Shown here: positions 27,150-36,013 of the stretch, in pieces | How positions within the stretch are numbered: the first letter of the stretch is position 1 | Layout: each line of letters begins with the position of its first letter | Assembly: GCA_020072565.1 (NCBI GenBank) | Contig: JAIQGI010000048.1 | Span: forward strand, 1-64,000 | Length of the DNA: 64,000 nt | Direction of reading: 5' to 3' | DNA from: Terriglobia bacterium | GTDB lineage: Bacteria > Acidobacteriota > UBA6911 | Program-made: the position numbers and the translations under genes | The notes under the pieces: generated by a model | What the model was told of the DNA's origin: nothing | Database searches by the model: none | The model's input: only the letters and a program-made list of their open reading frames with translations

Positions 27150-27703
27150 AACAAAGGCTCCTTCTTTTTCAATTTGACGGCCGGCCTCGACCGCGATGCT
27201 TCCGGGCCCGGAGTATCCAAAGCTGTAACAGGCCATGAGTCGTAGGCGGAGAGAGCATCGGCAGCCGAATATTGCAGTGTCTGTTCCAGATCATCCAGGA
27301 ACTGCTCATCCCAGCGATCATGATTGGCCGTGATGTTCTTCCCCGGCTCAGGAGACTGTGGGGGCTGGCGCAATTGCCCGCCCTTTGTCAACAACACCGC
27401 CGCAAGCAAGGCACAGCCCGCCAACGCCACCCACTGCCATCGCAGGGCAGGCAGCCGGTTCCACAACCCACCGGGCGCCACCTCCCCAGCCTGAAGCCTG
27501 GCTTTGATCCTGAAAAGGAAGTCCGCAGAGGGCTCCACGGTCGGATGACAGCCAAGAGCGCTCCAGGTGCGCTCGAGCTCCTCTTCCAGCCTGGCGCATT
27601 CGGCGCAGGCACTCAGGTGATCCGCCAGCAGATGCTCGTCGTGAATACTGATGTCCTGCGATGCCTTCTGCGCCAGCATCCGGCGCGCACGATTGCAGCG
27701 CAT
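27146..27703 (-). CDS. Zinc-finger anti-sigma factor, membrane-anchored
   Basis: 185 residues. The N-terminus has an anti-sigma zinc motif, H29-x3-C33-x2-C36 (HLSACAEC), and one hydrophobic segment at about 90-107 (WVALAGCALLAAVLL) separates a cytoplasmic sigma-binding domain from a periplasmic tail. The ATG directly abuts the sigma-factor stop codon, so the two are translationally coupled. It probably sequesters the sigma factor encoded just upstream until an envelope signal arrives. Confidence 0.85.
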   Translation of the reverse strand: MRCNRARRMLAQKASQDISIHDEHLLADHLSACAECARLEEELERTWSALGCHPTVEPSADFLFRIKARLQAGEVAPGGLWNRLPALRWQWVALAGCALLAAVLLTKGGQLRQPPQSPEPGKNITANHDRWDEQFLDDLEQTLQYSAADALSAYDSWPVTALDTPGPEASRSRPAVKLKKKEPLL

Positions 27704-28309
27704 TTAAATCCTTCCTTTCTGCAGATAAGGGAGAATCCGGTCGCGCACATGCAGCTTGCCGCGGTGGATGTAGGTCTTGACCGCCGCCTCCGTGCAATCC
27801 ATGATCCCTGCTATCTCTTTGTAGCTCAAATCCTCATAGCGCCTGAGTACCAGGGCTACCCTCTCGTTCCGCGGCAGCGAGCTGATCGCGCGGCGGATAA
27901 CGATTCCCAATTCGGAGGAAACCAGCTGTCGTTCGGCATCCGGTTCCGGATCGCGGAGTCTCTCTTCTTCGGCAGCGGAGTCCTCATGGGAATTGTTGTT
28001 GCGGGTCCAGAAACGCATGCGACGCTTCCGGTCTGCCTCCTTCAGGCTCAGATTGGTTGCGATCCTGTATATCCAGGCAGCGAACCTCGCCCGCGGTTCA
28101 TAACCGTGACGAGCCTTGTAGATCCTGAGGAAGACTTCCTGCGCCAGTTCTTCAGCTTCCGCTGAGTTATTGACAATTTTGTAAATAAAATTGACAATAG
28201 GCTTGTGATACTTGTCCAGAAGCTGATCAAATGCCTCAGAGTTACCGTGCTGAAAAGCAACCATCAGTGCCGCATCCGAATCGATCGAATCCATGGGCTC
28301 ATCAACCAT
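27704..28309 (-). CDS. ECF-type RNA polymerase sigma factor
   Basis: 201 residues. Region 2 is at about 25-95 (FDQLLDKYHKPIVNFIYKIV, EELAQEVFLRIYKA, FAAWIYRIATNLSLKE), a polar linker follows, and region 4 is at about 140-190 (SLPRNERVALVLRRYEDLSYKEIAGIMDCTEAAVKTYIHRGK). Region 3 is absent, as expected for ECF factors. It is first in a three-gene operon with a zinc anti-sigma factor and a Spy-like protein. Divergent from the histidine kinase at 28444. Confidence 0.93.
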   Translation of the reverse strand: MVDEPMDSIDSDAALMVAFQHGNSEAFDQLLDKYHKPIVNFIYKIVNNSAEAEELAQEVFLRIYKARHGYEPRARFAAWIYRIATNLSLKEADRKRRMRFWTRNNNSHEDSAAEEERLRDPEPDAERQLVSSELGIVIRRAISSLPRNERVALVLRRYEDLSYKEIAGIMDCTEAAVKTYIHRGKLHVRDRILPYLQKGRI

Positions 28310-28443
28310 TAATGAAAACCTTGGGCGGAACAGAAAGTTTCAGGATATGAACCTTTTCAGTCAGGATGACTTCCTTTCATCAGAGTATCCGGGGGTGCGG
28401 ATGGGCTATCCGGCCGGTGCCGGGAGGATACAAAAGCGCATCG

Positions 28444-30618
28444 ATGGCAAACACTGACGTTCGCATAGGTTCACATTTTGTCGCCTTCAGGAGTGTGCGC
28501 AACAAGCTGCTGGTCCTGATGATCGTGCTCTCGCTACTGCCGCTGATGGGGATTTCCGTGTTTTCCTACTTCGTCGGCAGCAGACAGATCGCGGAAGACC
28601 GGATCCAGTTGGTTCTCAAGAACAAGGCTCAGGACACCGCCGACAAGATCGACATTATGCTCCGCAGCCAGAAGCAGGAGGTGGCGTCCATGGCCACCAC
28701 TTTCTCGCTGATCTACCCGTCGCTTGGCGAGCAGGCTCGCGGGAGCATGGTTCCGCTGCTGAACAACTTCTGCCTCTACAACGAAGTCTATGACATCTTA
28801 GCCGTTCTGGACAATCGGGGAAAGATCGTCGCCATAAACACGGTGAATCGGTTCGGTCAACGGCTCCTGTCGCCGGATCGCATCGGTGAGGACATCACCG
28901 AGTATCCGGCTGAGAAGGAGCTATTTACCAAGTCCATCCGTGGTGAGGTTTCGCAGCACGATTGGTACCAGTCCATGCTGGTCCAGAAATTATATGACTA
29001 TCGGAACGAAGACGTGAGCTATCAGTACAACGTCGCGTTTTCCGAGCCCATGAGCAATCCCTCGACCCATGAGATTATCGGGGTTTGGATCGGCATCATC
29101 AACTGGTCCTACATTCAGGGCATTCTCGACAGCGTGGAGCCGGATCTTGCTAACCAGGGCCTCAGGACCGGATACGCCTTCATGTATGCGAAGGACATCA
29201 ACACGATCATCGGGCACAAATACCGGTTGAACAGGGCCGATATTGAGCCGCAGTCCTATCCGCCCAACGCCCAGAATCTTTACAACACGCGGATCATCCA
29301 GGATCATGGATTGAAGAACCTGCACGATGCGATCGTGCTGCAGGAGCGCACCTTCGCTTACGAGTTTCCCGCCGGCAACAAGAAGGAATCAGGGATCGCC
29401 CCGATTGCCGACACCTCCCTCGGCTGGATCGTCGGCGTGGGCGTGGACGAAACCGACATCTTCCGCCCGATCAAGAACCTGAGCTGGTGGCTGGCCGGCG
29501 CGACCCTGCTGCTTACCATCCTGGTGGTGATTTTCACGTTCCTGGTTGCACAGGGGATCACGGTGCCGCTCAAGAACCTGATCCACACTGCCCAGACCAT
29601 CGCTCAGGGAAACCTGGCACAACGGGTGCTGATACGATCGTCCGATGAAGTGGGAATTCTCGGTGCGACGTTTAACGATATGGCGGGCGCCCTCGAGGCC
29701 CGCGAGAATCAGCTTCAGGAGCTCAACCGCAACCTCGAAGACATGGTGCGCCAGCGCACCAGGGAGTTGGAAAGCTCCCACGAGGCGCTCAAGAAGGCCT
29801 ACCTGGATCTTCAGAATACCCAGGAACAGCTCGTTCACACCGAGAAAATGGCCTCCCTGGGACAACTGGTGGCGGGGATTGCCCACGAGATCAAAAACCC
29901 GCTCAACTTCATTTACGGCAATACCAGCTTTCTCTCCGACTACACGCGCAAGCTTCAGGCCCTGCTGGAGGCGTATGACGGTATGCCGAGCCTGTCGCCG
30001 GAGGATCGCGCCCGGATCACCGGCATCAAGGAGAGTATCAACTACAACTTCATCCGGGAAGACCTGCCCACCCTGATCGATAATTTCACGGAGGGCGCCA
30101 GCCGGATCAACAACATCGTTTCCGATTTGCGTACCTTCTCGCGCATGGACAGCTACACGATGTCCGAGATTGACGTGCACGCCTCGATCGAGATCTCGCT
30201 CAACCTGCTTCGCAACCAGTACAAAGAACGCGTCGAGATCCACCGGGAGTACGGCGAAATCCCCAAAGTCCAGGGCTATTCAGGGAAGCTCAGTCAGGTG
30301 TTCATGAACCTGCTCTCGAACGCTTTCCACGCCATCGGCGACAAGGGCGATGTGTGGATTCGCACCCGGGCCGCTGACGGGGTGGTCCAGGTAGAGATCC
30401 AGGACAACGGCCACGGCATCCCTCGCGAGAACCTGAAGCGCATTTTCGAACCCTTTTTCACGACCAAGGCGGTCGGCCAGGGAACGGGACTCGGCCTGAG
30501 CATCAGCTATGGCATCGTCGAGCAGCACCACGGGAGAATCTTCGTCGCAAATGCTCCGGGCGGCGGCTCCATCTTCACCGTGCGCCTGCCGATCTTCCAG
30601 GAGAAGGCTGAACAGTGA
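28444..30618 (+). CDS. Cache/HAMP sensor histidine kinase
   Basis: About 724 residues from the ATG at 28444; the frame is open back to another ATG at 28366, so the start is not certain. One membrane segment near residues 24-46 and another near 360-380 enclose an extracytoplasmic Cache-type sensory domain. HAMP and a coiled coil follow (ENQLQELNRNLEDMVRQRTRELESS). The kinase core has GIAHEIKNPLNFIYGN (phospho-acceptor His), N-box NLLSNAFHAIGD and G-box GTGLGLSISYG. It overlaps the response-regulator gene, with which it must form a pair. Confidence 0.9.
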   Translation: MANTDVRIGSHFVAFRSVRNKLLVLMIVLSLLPLMGISVFSYFVGSRQIAEDRIQLVLKNKAQDTADKIDIMLRSQKQEVASMATTFSLIYPSLGEQARGSMVPLLNNFCLYNEVYDILAVLDNRGKIVAINTVNRFGQRLLSPDRIGEDITEYPAEKELFTKSIRGEVSQHDWYQSMLVQKLYDYRNEDVSYQYNVAFSEPMSNPSTHEIIGVWIGIINWSYIQGILDSVEPDLANQGLRTGYAFMYAKDINTIIGHKYRLNRADIEPQSYPPNAQNLYNTRIIQDHGLKNLHDAIVLQERTFAYEFPAGNKKESGIAPIADTSLGWIVGVGVDETDIFRPIKNLSWWLAGATLLLTILVVIFTFLVAQGITVPLKNLIHTAQTIAQGNLAQRVLIRSSDEVGILGATFNDMAGALEARENQLQELNRNLEDMVRQRTRELESSHEALKKAYLDLQNTQEQLVHTEKMASLGQLVAGIAHEIKNPLNFIYGNTSFLSDYTRKLQALLEAYDGMPSLSPEDRARITGIKESINYNFIREDLPTLIDNFTEGASRINNIVSDLRTFSRMDSYTMSEIDVHASIEISLNLLRNQYKERVEIHREYGEIPKVQGYSGKLSQVFMNLLSNAFHAIGDKGDVWIRTRAADGVVQVEIQDNGHGIPRENLKRIFEPFFTTKAVGQGTGLGLSISYGIVEQHHGRIFVANAPGGGSIFTVRLPIFQEKAEQ

Positions 30619-32027
30619 AAAAATACGATTTGCTCCTGATTGACGACGAGCCCGCGAACCTGCAGAAGATGCACCGTACCTTTGTGGATCAGTACACTGT
30701 GCACCTGGCACAGACCGGGGAGGAAGCCCTGCAGATCCTGAAATCCCACCCGATCGACGCCGTGATCACCGATCAGAAGATGCCCAACATGACCGGTATC
30801 GAGTTCCTCGACGCGGCCCGCAAAGATCACCCCGACCTCGTGCGCATCATTCTCACGGGGTACGCCGAAGTGAATGATCTGATCGCCGCAATCAACGCCA
30901 GCAAAGTTCACAAGTACATCACCAAGCCGTGGGCGCCCGATGACCTGCGCATGGCGGTGCGGGAAGCCCTGGAGAAGCGTGAGCTGCAGCGCGAAAACGA
31001 ACGCCTTGCCGCCGAGCTTCAGGAAGCCAATGAACGCTTGCGTTCAGAGAACATCATTCTGCGCCGGAAGGCGGAACTGGAAGATCGTTCCCAGGCCATC
31101 ATCTATGGCAGTGCCGAGATGGAGAACATCCTCAAGCTGCTGCGCCGGGTGACCGGAACGGAGACCACCGTCCTGATTCAGGGGGAGACAGGGACAGGGA
31201 AGGAGCTCGTCGCACGTTTTATTCACAACGAGAGCAACCGTCGCGACCGGATCTTCATACCCGTGAACTGTGGAGCTATCCCCAGAGAACTGGTCGAGAG
31301 CGAGTTCTTCGGTCATGCCAAAGGCGCCTTCACCGGCGCCAGCCTCGATAAAAAGGGCTTTTTCGAGATGGCCGACGGGGGAACCATCTTCCTGGATGAG
31401 ATCGGCGAGGCGCCTGCCGAACTGCAGGTCAAGCTGTTGCGGGTCATCCAGGAAGGAGAAATCATGCCTGTCGGGTTTCACCAGCCCAAGAGCGTCGATG
31501 TCCGCCTCATCGCCTCGACCAACCGGGACCTGCGCGCCGAAGTCGATGCCGGTCGCTTCCGCCAGGACCTCTATTTCCGCATCAATGTCTTTTCCGTGAC
31601 CATCCCGCCGCTGCGCGAGCGCACTAAAGACATCCTTCCGCTCGCGGAATATTTCCTGAAGCAGTTTTCCATCAGGCTGAACCGGAAGATCGGCCACTTC
31701 AAGATGGAAACACGGAATCTGCTGGAGGCCTACAGCTGGCCGGGCAACGTGCGCGAATTGCAGAACGAGATCGAGAGGCTCGTGCTGCTGGCTGAACTCG
31801 AAAAGGAGATCGGTCCGGAATTCCTCTCTGACCACATCCGGCAGCGCCAGAGGTCTTCCCCTCCTCCAGATGGAAACCTCAAGATTGCCGTGCAGAATCT
31901 CGAGGAAGAAATGATCCGCAACACCATGGAGCGATTTCAACACAACAAATCACGTGTAGCCCGTGCCCTGGGCATCAGCCGCCAGTCGCTGCTCGAAAAA
32001 CTCAGACGCATGCACCTGCCCGCCTGA
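30615..32027 (+). CDS. NtrC-family sigma-54 response regulator
   Basis: 470 residues from a GTG overlapping the kinase stop. The receiver domain has phospho-acceptor Asp in AVITDQKMPNMTG, and a coiled-coil linker follows. The AAA+ domain has GETGTGKE, the sigma-54 loop GAFTGA, Walker B IFLDEIGE and WPGNVRELQNE. The C-terminal Fis-type helix ends HNKSRVARALGISRQSLLEKLRRMHL. It activates sigma-54 promoters when phosphorylated by the upstream kinase. No sigma-54 site was recognised in the immediate neighbourhood, so targets are probably elsewhere. Confidence 0.92.
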   Translation: MKKYDLLLIDDEPANLQKMHRTFVDQYTVHLAQTGEEALQILKSHPIDAVITDQKMPNMTGIEFLDAARKDHPDLVRIILTGYAEVNDLIAAINASKVHKYITKPWAPDDLRMAVREALEKRELQRENERLAAELQEANERLRSENIILRRKAELEDRSQAIIYGSAEMENILKLLRRVTGTETTVLIQGETGTGKELVARFIHNESNRRDRIFIPVNCGAIPRELVESEFFGHAKGAFTGASLDKKGFFEMADGGTIFLDEIGEAPAELQVKLLRVIQEGEIMPVGFHQPKSVDVRLIASTNRDLRAEVDAGRFRQDLYFRINVFSVTIPPLRERTKDILPLAEYFLKQFSIRLNRKIGHFKMETRNLLEAYSWPGNVRELQNEIERLVLLAELEKEIGPEFLSDHIRQRQRSSPPPDGNLKIAVQNLEEEMIRNTMERFQHNKSRVARALGISRQSLLEKLRRMHLPA

Positions 32028-32100
32028 TCGCAATACGTCGAAGTCAGGAGCCATCCAGGTGGAACTTGTCACTTTTGATACCATTTTGCTGTCTAACAAA

Positions 32101-32129
32101 TTGACACACATATCTTGTTGTTTTATAGG
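32101..32129 (+). promoter_or_regulatory. Sigma-70-type promoter upstream of the second ECF sigma gene
   Basis: TTGACA at 32101-32106 and TATAGG at 32124-32129 are separated by 17 bases. The -35 box is perfect and the -10 box matches at four of six positions. The region is AT-rich against a GC-rich background. Initiation here would leave a leader of roughly 155 bases before the sigma gene at 32296. The remaining gap (32028-32295) holds nothing else I can identify. Confidence 0.6.
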
Positions 32130-32295
32130 GACTTAACAAAATGGCTGCTAACCTTGCCCACGAAATGTACAGTTGCTGCTTTTCGAGGGTTTCGCGCGTA
32201 ATCGCATAAATCGCTGAGATGATTGATCTTATCTCAATGATCCCTTCGGATCGGGATTGGCCCTCGGTTTGCTTTAGAAGGGGTGACTGTTGTTT

Positions 32296-32937
32296 ATGTT
32301 CGGGGGTTCGCGAGGGAATATGGAAACGACGGAAAGATTGGATCAAGAAGAGGTGGGATCGAGGCTGCTGAATCGCTGCCGCAGGGACGATCCCGAAGCC
32401 TGCAACGCGCTCCTGGCGCTCTATAACCGAAGGATTTTCAACACCGCCTTCCGCATCCTGGGAGAGGAGTCGTGGGCGGAGGATGCGCTTCAAGAGACGC
32501 TTATCAACATCTATCGTGGCATCACCCGCTTCAGGGGGGCTTCCAAGATTTCGACCTGGGTAAGCCGGATCACAGTGAATGTATGCCTGGGAATGATTCG
32601 GAAAGGGCGCAACAAGCGCTTTGTCGCGCTGGATGAAGACACGGCTGCGAGGGAGTTTCCAGCCAGCCCAACCCCATATGTCGACCCGCTCAGGTATACG
32701 ATGACCAGCGAATTGAAGGCGTTCGTGGAAGAAGTTTTTGTGCGCATGTCCGAAAAGCAGGGGGTTGTAGTACGACTGCACGACATGGAAGGAAACACCA
32801 TCCCGGAGATCGCCCGCATCCTGCACTGCCCGGTTGGGACCGTGAAGTCCCGCCTCTTCTATGGGAGACAGGAGTTCAAGGATATTTACAATGCACTGAC
32901 CGGCAACGGAGCTCTTGCCCCGAACAGCGCCAACTGA
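32296..32937 (+). CDS. ECF-type RNA polymerase sigma factor (second)
   Basis: 213 residues from ATG 32296 with AAGGGG upstream; ATG 32320 is an alternative with GAGGGA very close. Region 2 (LLALYNRRIFNTAFRILGEESWAEDALQETLINIYRGI, ISTWVSRITVNVCLGMIRK) and region 4 (MSEKQGVVVRLHDMEGNTIPEIARILHCPVGTVKSRLFYGRQ) are clear. No anti-sigma gene is adjacent, so control may be at the level of its own promoter or by an unlinked partner. A dispersed repeat and then a hairpin terminator follow. Confidence 0.88.
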   Translation: MFGGSRGNMETTERLDQEEVGSRLLNRCRRDDPEACNALLALYNRRIFNTAFRILGEESWAEDALQETLINIYRGITRFRGASKISTWVSRITVNVCLGMIRKGRNKRFVALDEDTAAREFPASPTPYVDPLRYTMTSELKAFVEEVFVRMSEKQGVVVRLHDMEGNTIPEIARILHCPVGTVKSRLFYGRQEFKDIYNALTGNGALAPNSAN

Positions 32938-32945
32938 CAGGCTTT

Positions 32946-33060
32946 AGCCTGAATTATTCATGAAGCGCACGCCGACTAAGGCCGAACGGTCGGCGGCGGT
33001 CAGCGTTTTTCCGCGTCCAAAATTGCATTTTGGTCGCACATTCATGAATAATCCGGGTCA
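32946..33060 (+). repeat. Inverted-end dispersed repeat, copy B
   Basis: 115 bp. The left end is GCCTGAATTATTCATGAA and the right end TTCATGAATAATCCGGG, giving near-perfect terminal inverted repeats. The interior holds only the short core GGTCAGCGTTTTTCCGCGTCC and GCATTTTGGTCGCAC, identical in sequence to the right half of copy F. It sits just after the ECF sigma stop codon. Confidence 0.85.
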
Positions 33061-33081
33061 GCGAGCGGACCGCCGATACCC

Positions 33082-33123
33082 CGAAGACCTCAGGGCTTTT
33101 ATGGCTCTGAGGTCTTCGCTGTT
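33082..33123 (+). terminator. Hairpin terminator between the ECF sigma factor and the Mo-hydroxylase
   Basis: CGAAGACCTCAG at 33082-33093 pairs perfectly with CTGAGGTCTTCG at 33107-33118, with a 13-base loop and a short downstream TTTT. It lies between convergent genes and could serve both strands. Confidence 0.65.
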
Positions 33124-33149
33124 TTGGCGGTTGTTTGCAGGGGACAGTA

Positions 33150-35309
33150 TCAGGCTTTTTTTAACGCCTCTTTGATTCTTTCGGGAGTCATCGGGAATTG
33201 ATACAGGCGGGCGCCGCTCGCGTCGAAGATCGCATTGGCGACGGCCCCACCCAGGGGCACGATGGCAGGTTCGCCCCCACCCTTGGGTGCCAACTCGTCA
33301 TTCTTCACCAGAATCGCTTCAATTGCGGGCACTCCCGAAAAGTGGGGAATTTCATAGGTGTCAAAATTGGTGGTAAAGATCTGGCCCCCCTTGAAGCTGA
33401 TGTCTTCCGACAGGGTGTATCCCAATCCCATGGTGATGCATCCTTCCATCTGCATCTTGGCACCCTCGGGATTGACGGCAAAGCCCATATCCTGGGCACA
33501 TACGACGCGCTTCACCTTTACTTTCCCGCTGGCTTTGTCGACTGCGACCTCGACAATTTGCGCAACATAAGTCTCGGCGTCGATGCCGCAGGCGATGCCA
33601 TAACCGCGGCCGCTGGGAGCAGCTGCCTTTTTCCATGGGAATTGGTCCGCCGCCGCCTGGAGTACCGTCCGCATTCTCAGGTCGGAGGTGTTGTTCAGGC
33701 GGAATTCCAGCGGATCCATCTTGGCGCTTGCTGCCATGATGTCGATCTGCGACTCGCGCGCAAAGACGTTCACCGGCGCACCCGGGGCTCGCCAGGCGCC
33801 GGTGCCGAAAGGATGAACGCTGCCGCCGCCTCCCATGCCCTGGCCATAGACCCTGATAATACTGTTGGGAACATCGTAGAACTGCTCGGAGCTTCTCGCT
33901 CCCGCGGCATAGACATTGTAGTCCCACAGACAGATCTTGCCTGCAGCGGTGATGCCTGATTTGATCTTGACGACCCCAGCCGGCCTGTAAGTATCGTAGA
34001 AGAACTCCTCCGCCCGGCTGAACATCACCTGCACGGGTTTTCCGGTGATTTTCGCCAGTCTTGCCGCCTCAACCGCCTGCGGGGCGGGATTCTTGCCGCC
34101 GAAACCGCCGCCGACGAATGGGGTGATGACCCGGACATTCTCGGGTGTGAAACCGAGAGCCTGAACTATTTGTCGCTGGTTCGGGAAGGGACCCTGGGTG
34201 GAAATCCAGACCGTCGCCTTTCCGCCTTCGATCTTTGCCAGAGCAGTATGAGTTTCGATAGGCGCATGGGCGCCGTAGGCCGTTACATACTTACCCTCGA
34301 ATACCGTTGCAGCGGCTTTCTCCCCTGCGGTGAGATCGCCTCTGGCATCGTTCTCCTGAGCTCGAGGGCTCGATTTGAGGATGTGGTCGAATATCGTCAG
34401 ATTGTCGACCGCCGGCACGGGGATATTAAATTCGGCCTTGATGCTTGCGAGAGCCTTTTCTGCGGCTTCGGGATCCTGATGGAGCACCGCGATCAGACCT
34501 TCCTGGTTGACCACGATGATCCCGGGCATTTTCTCTGCCGCCGAGGTATTGACGCTCTTCAGAGTGGCGCCGTGTGCCGGCGGGCGCAGGATCCGTGCAT
34601 ACAGCATACCCGGCTCGCGCATGTCTCCCGCATACTTTGCCTTGCCCGTGACTTTCGCCACGGCATCGGTTCGTTTTGTCGCTTTGCCCATGAGGGTCGG
34701 GTGGGCGGGCGGGGCCTGGAACTTGGTTGCCGACAATGGGGCGGCCTGCGTCTTGCGCATGATTTTCTGGCCCTTGGCCAGCTGTGCGAACGTCACCCGG
34801 GTTTTCTTGTCGGCGGTAACAAAGACGGCTCCGGCCTCCACGCTGAGTTTCTCTTTCGGAGTCTTGAGCTGTTCCGCCGCCAGGTCGAGCAGGATGTCCC
34901 GGGCTTCGGCTGCTGCGGCCCTCACCCACGGACCGAAGAAGCGAGTCGACATCGATCCATAGGTCCCGCTGTCGGGCGGGCACAGATCCGTATCACCCAT
35001 GACCATGTCGATCGATTCGAGCGCCACACCGAGCTCGTCGGCCGCTTCCTGGGCGAGTGATGTGACGACTCCTTGTCCCATCTCGATCTTTCCCGAATAA
35101 ACCGTCACCCTGCCATTCTCGCCGATCTTCAGATAGGCGTTCAGATCGGCCGGATAGCTTGGCCCCCGCTGCCCCAACAAGACCGCTTCGTCGAGCGTGA
35201 ACCATACGATGATGCCTCCGCCCACGAGCTTGAAGAAGTCGCGCCTGTCCAGGGAGAGTCCGGATGCCGAATCTGGCGTTTCGAAAACCTTGGATTTTTC
35301 ATCTCCCAT
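33150..35309 (-). CDS. Molybdenum hydroxylase large subunit (isoquinoline 1-oxidoreductase/aldehyde oxidase type)
   Basis: 719 residues. The N-terminus has a Tat-type signal (SLDRRDFFKLVGGGIIVWF), so the folded cofactor-loaded enzyme is probably exported. Molybdopterin-binding motifs include GKIEMGQGVVTSLAQ, GGGFGGKN and GAWRAPG; GEPAIVPLGGAVANAI near the C-terminus carries the catalytic-type Glu. It would hydroxylate N-heterocycles or aldehydes with electrons passed to the FeS subunit encoded upstream. The ATG at 35309 lies nine bases after the small-subunit stop. No FAD subunit, cytochrome c or maturation factor is adjacent. Confidence 0.9.
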   Translation of the reverse strand: MGDEKSKVFETPDSASGLSLDRRDFFKLVGGGIIVWFTLDEAVLLGQRGPSYPADLNAYLKIGENGRVTVYSGKIEMGQGVVTSLAQEAADELGVALESIDMVMGDTDLCPPDSGTYGSMSTRFFGPWVRAAAAEARDILLDLAAEQLKTPKEKLSVEAGAVFVTADKKTRVTFAQLAKGQKIMRKTQAAPLSATKFQAPPAHPTLMGKATKRTDAVAKVTGKAKYAGDMREPGMLYARILRPPAHGATLKSVNTSAAEKMPGIIVVNQEGLIAVLHQDPEAAEKALASIKAEFNIPVPAVDNLTIFDHILKSSPRAQENDARGDLTAGEKAAATVFEGKYVTAYGAHAPIETHTALAKIEGGKATVWISTQGPFPNQRQIVQALGFTPENVRVITPFVGGGFGGKNPAPQAVEAARLAKITGKPVQVMFSRAEEFFYDTYRPAGVVKIKSGITAAGKICLWDYNVYAAGARSSEQFYDVPNSIIRVYGQGMGGGGSVHPFGTGAWRAPGAPVNVFARESQIDIMAASAKMDPLEFRLNNTSDLRMRTVLQAAADQFPWKKAAAPSGRGYGIACGIDAETYVAQIVEVAVDKASGKVKVKRVVCAQDMGFAVNPEGAKMQMEGCITMGLGYTLSEDISFKGGQIFTTNFDTYEIPHFSGVPAIEAILVKNDELAPKGGGEPAIVPLGGAVANAIFDASGARLYQFPMTPERIKEALKKA

Positions 35310-35317
35310 GATATGCC

Positions 35318-35779
35318 TCACTTTTTGGCAACACTTTCGATTGCTTCGACGATGCGTTTATGAGTGCCGCAACGGCACAGATTCTGTTCCATGCCGTCAA
35401 TGATCTGGGCTCGGGTGAGCTTCGGATTCTTCAACATCAATCCGTAGGCGGTCATGATCATGCCGGGCGTGCAGAAACCGCATTGCAGAGCATCGTGCTC
35501 GGCGAATGCTTTCTGGAGTGGATGCAGGTTGCCGTTGGTCTCCAATCCTTCGATGGTAACGACCTCCTTGCCCCGCACCTCTTTCACAGGAAGCTGGCAA
35601 GAGCGCATCGCTTCCTTGTTGACTACTACCGTGCATGCACCGCACAAGCTCGCGCCGCAGCCGAACTTCGTTCCCGTGAGATTCAGGTCCGTACGCAGCA
35701 CCCATAACAGCATTCGGTCGCCTTCGACCTCCAGCTTGGTGGGCTTGCCGTTGAGTCGAAAATCAATGATTTCTTTCAT
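35318..35779 (-). CDS. Molybdenum hydroxylase [2Fe-2S] small subunit
   Basis: 153 residues, full length for the CoxS/IorA family. The N-terminal plant-type ferredoxin cluster is in GCGASLCGACTVVV plus the later RSCQLP cysteine. The C-terminal helical domain holds the second cluster in QCGFCTPGM and NLCRCGTH. It passes electrons from the molybdenum site of the large subunit. ATG 35779 is chosen because MKEIIDFRLNG is the normal start; the frame extends upstream without homology. It has no signal, so it probably travels with the Tat-bearing large subunit. Confidence 0.93.
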   Translation of the reverse strand: MKEIIDFRLNGKPTKLEVEGDRMLLWVLRTDLNLTGTKFGCGASLCGACTVVVNKEAMRSCQLPVKEVRGKEVVTIEGLETNGNLHPLQKAFAEHDALQCGFCTPGMIMTAYGLMLKNPKLTRAQIIDGMEQNLCRCGTHKRIVEAIESVAKK

Positions 35780-36013
35780 AGGCGTCTCTTCTTTGATAGA
35801 TGGTTTGGCTGGCAAGCGATTGTAACAGATTTTGGAATTTGGAATGCGGATTTTGAACTGAAAAATCTTTCACTCCTTCACGGCGCCGATCGTCGATGCA
35901 AACCCGCAAACCGGGTTCCAGGATCCAAGATCCGGAGCGCCTTCGTTTTACTTCCGGGGAATCAGGCATCATGGTAGAATTCTTATTCTCTTGCACGAGG
36001 TGGATTCTGCTCT

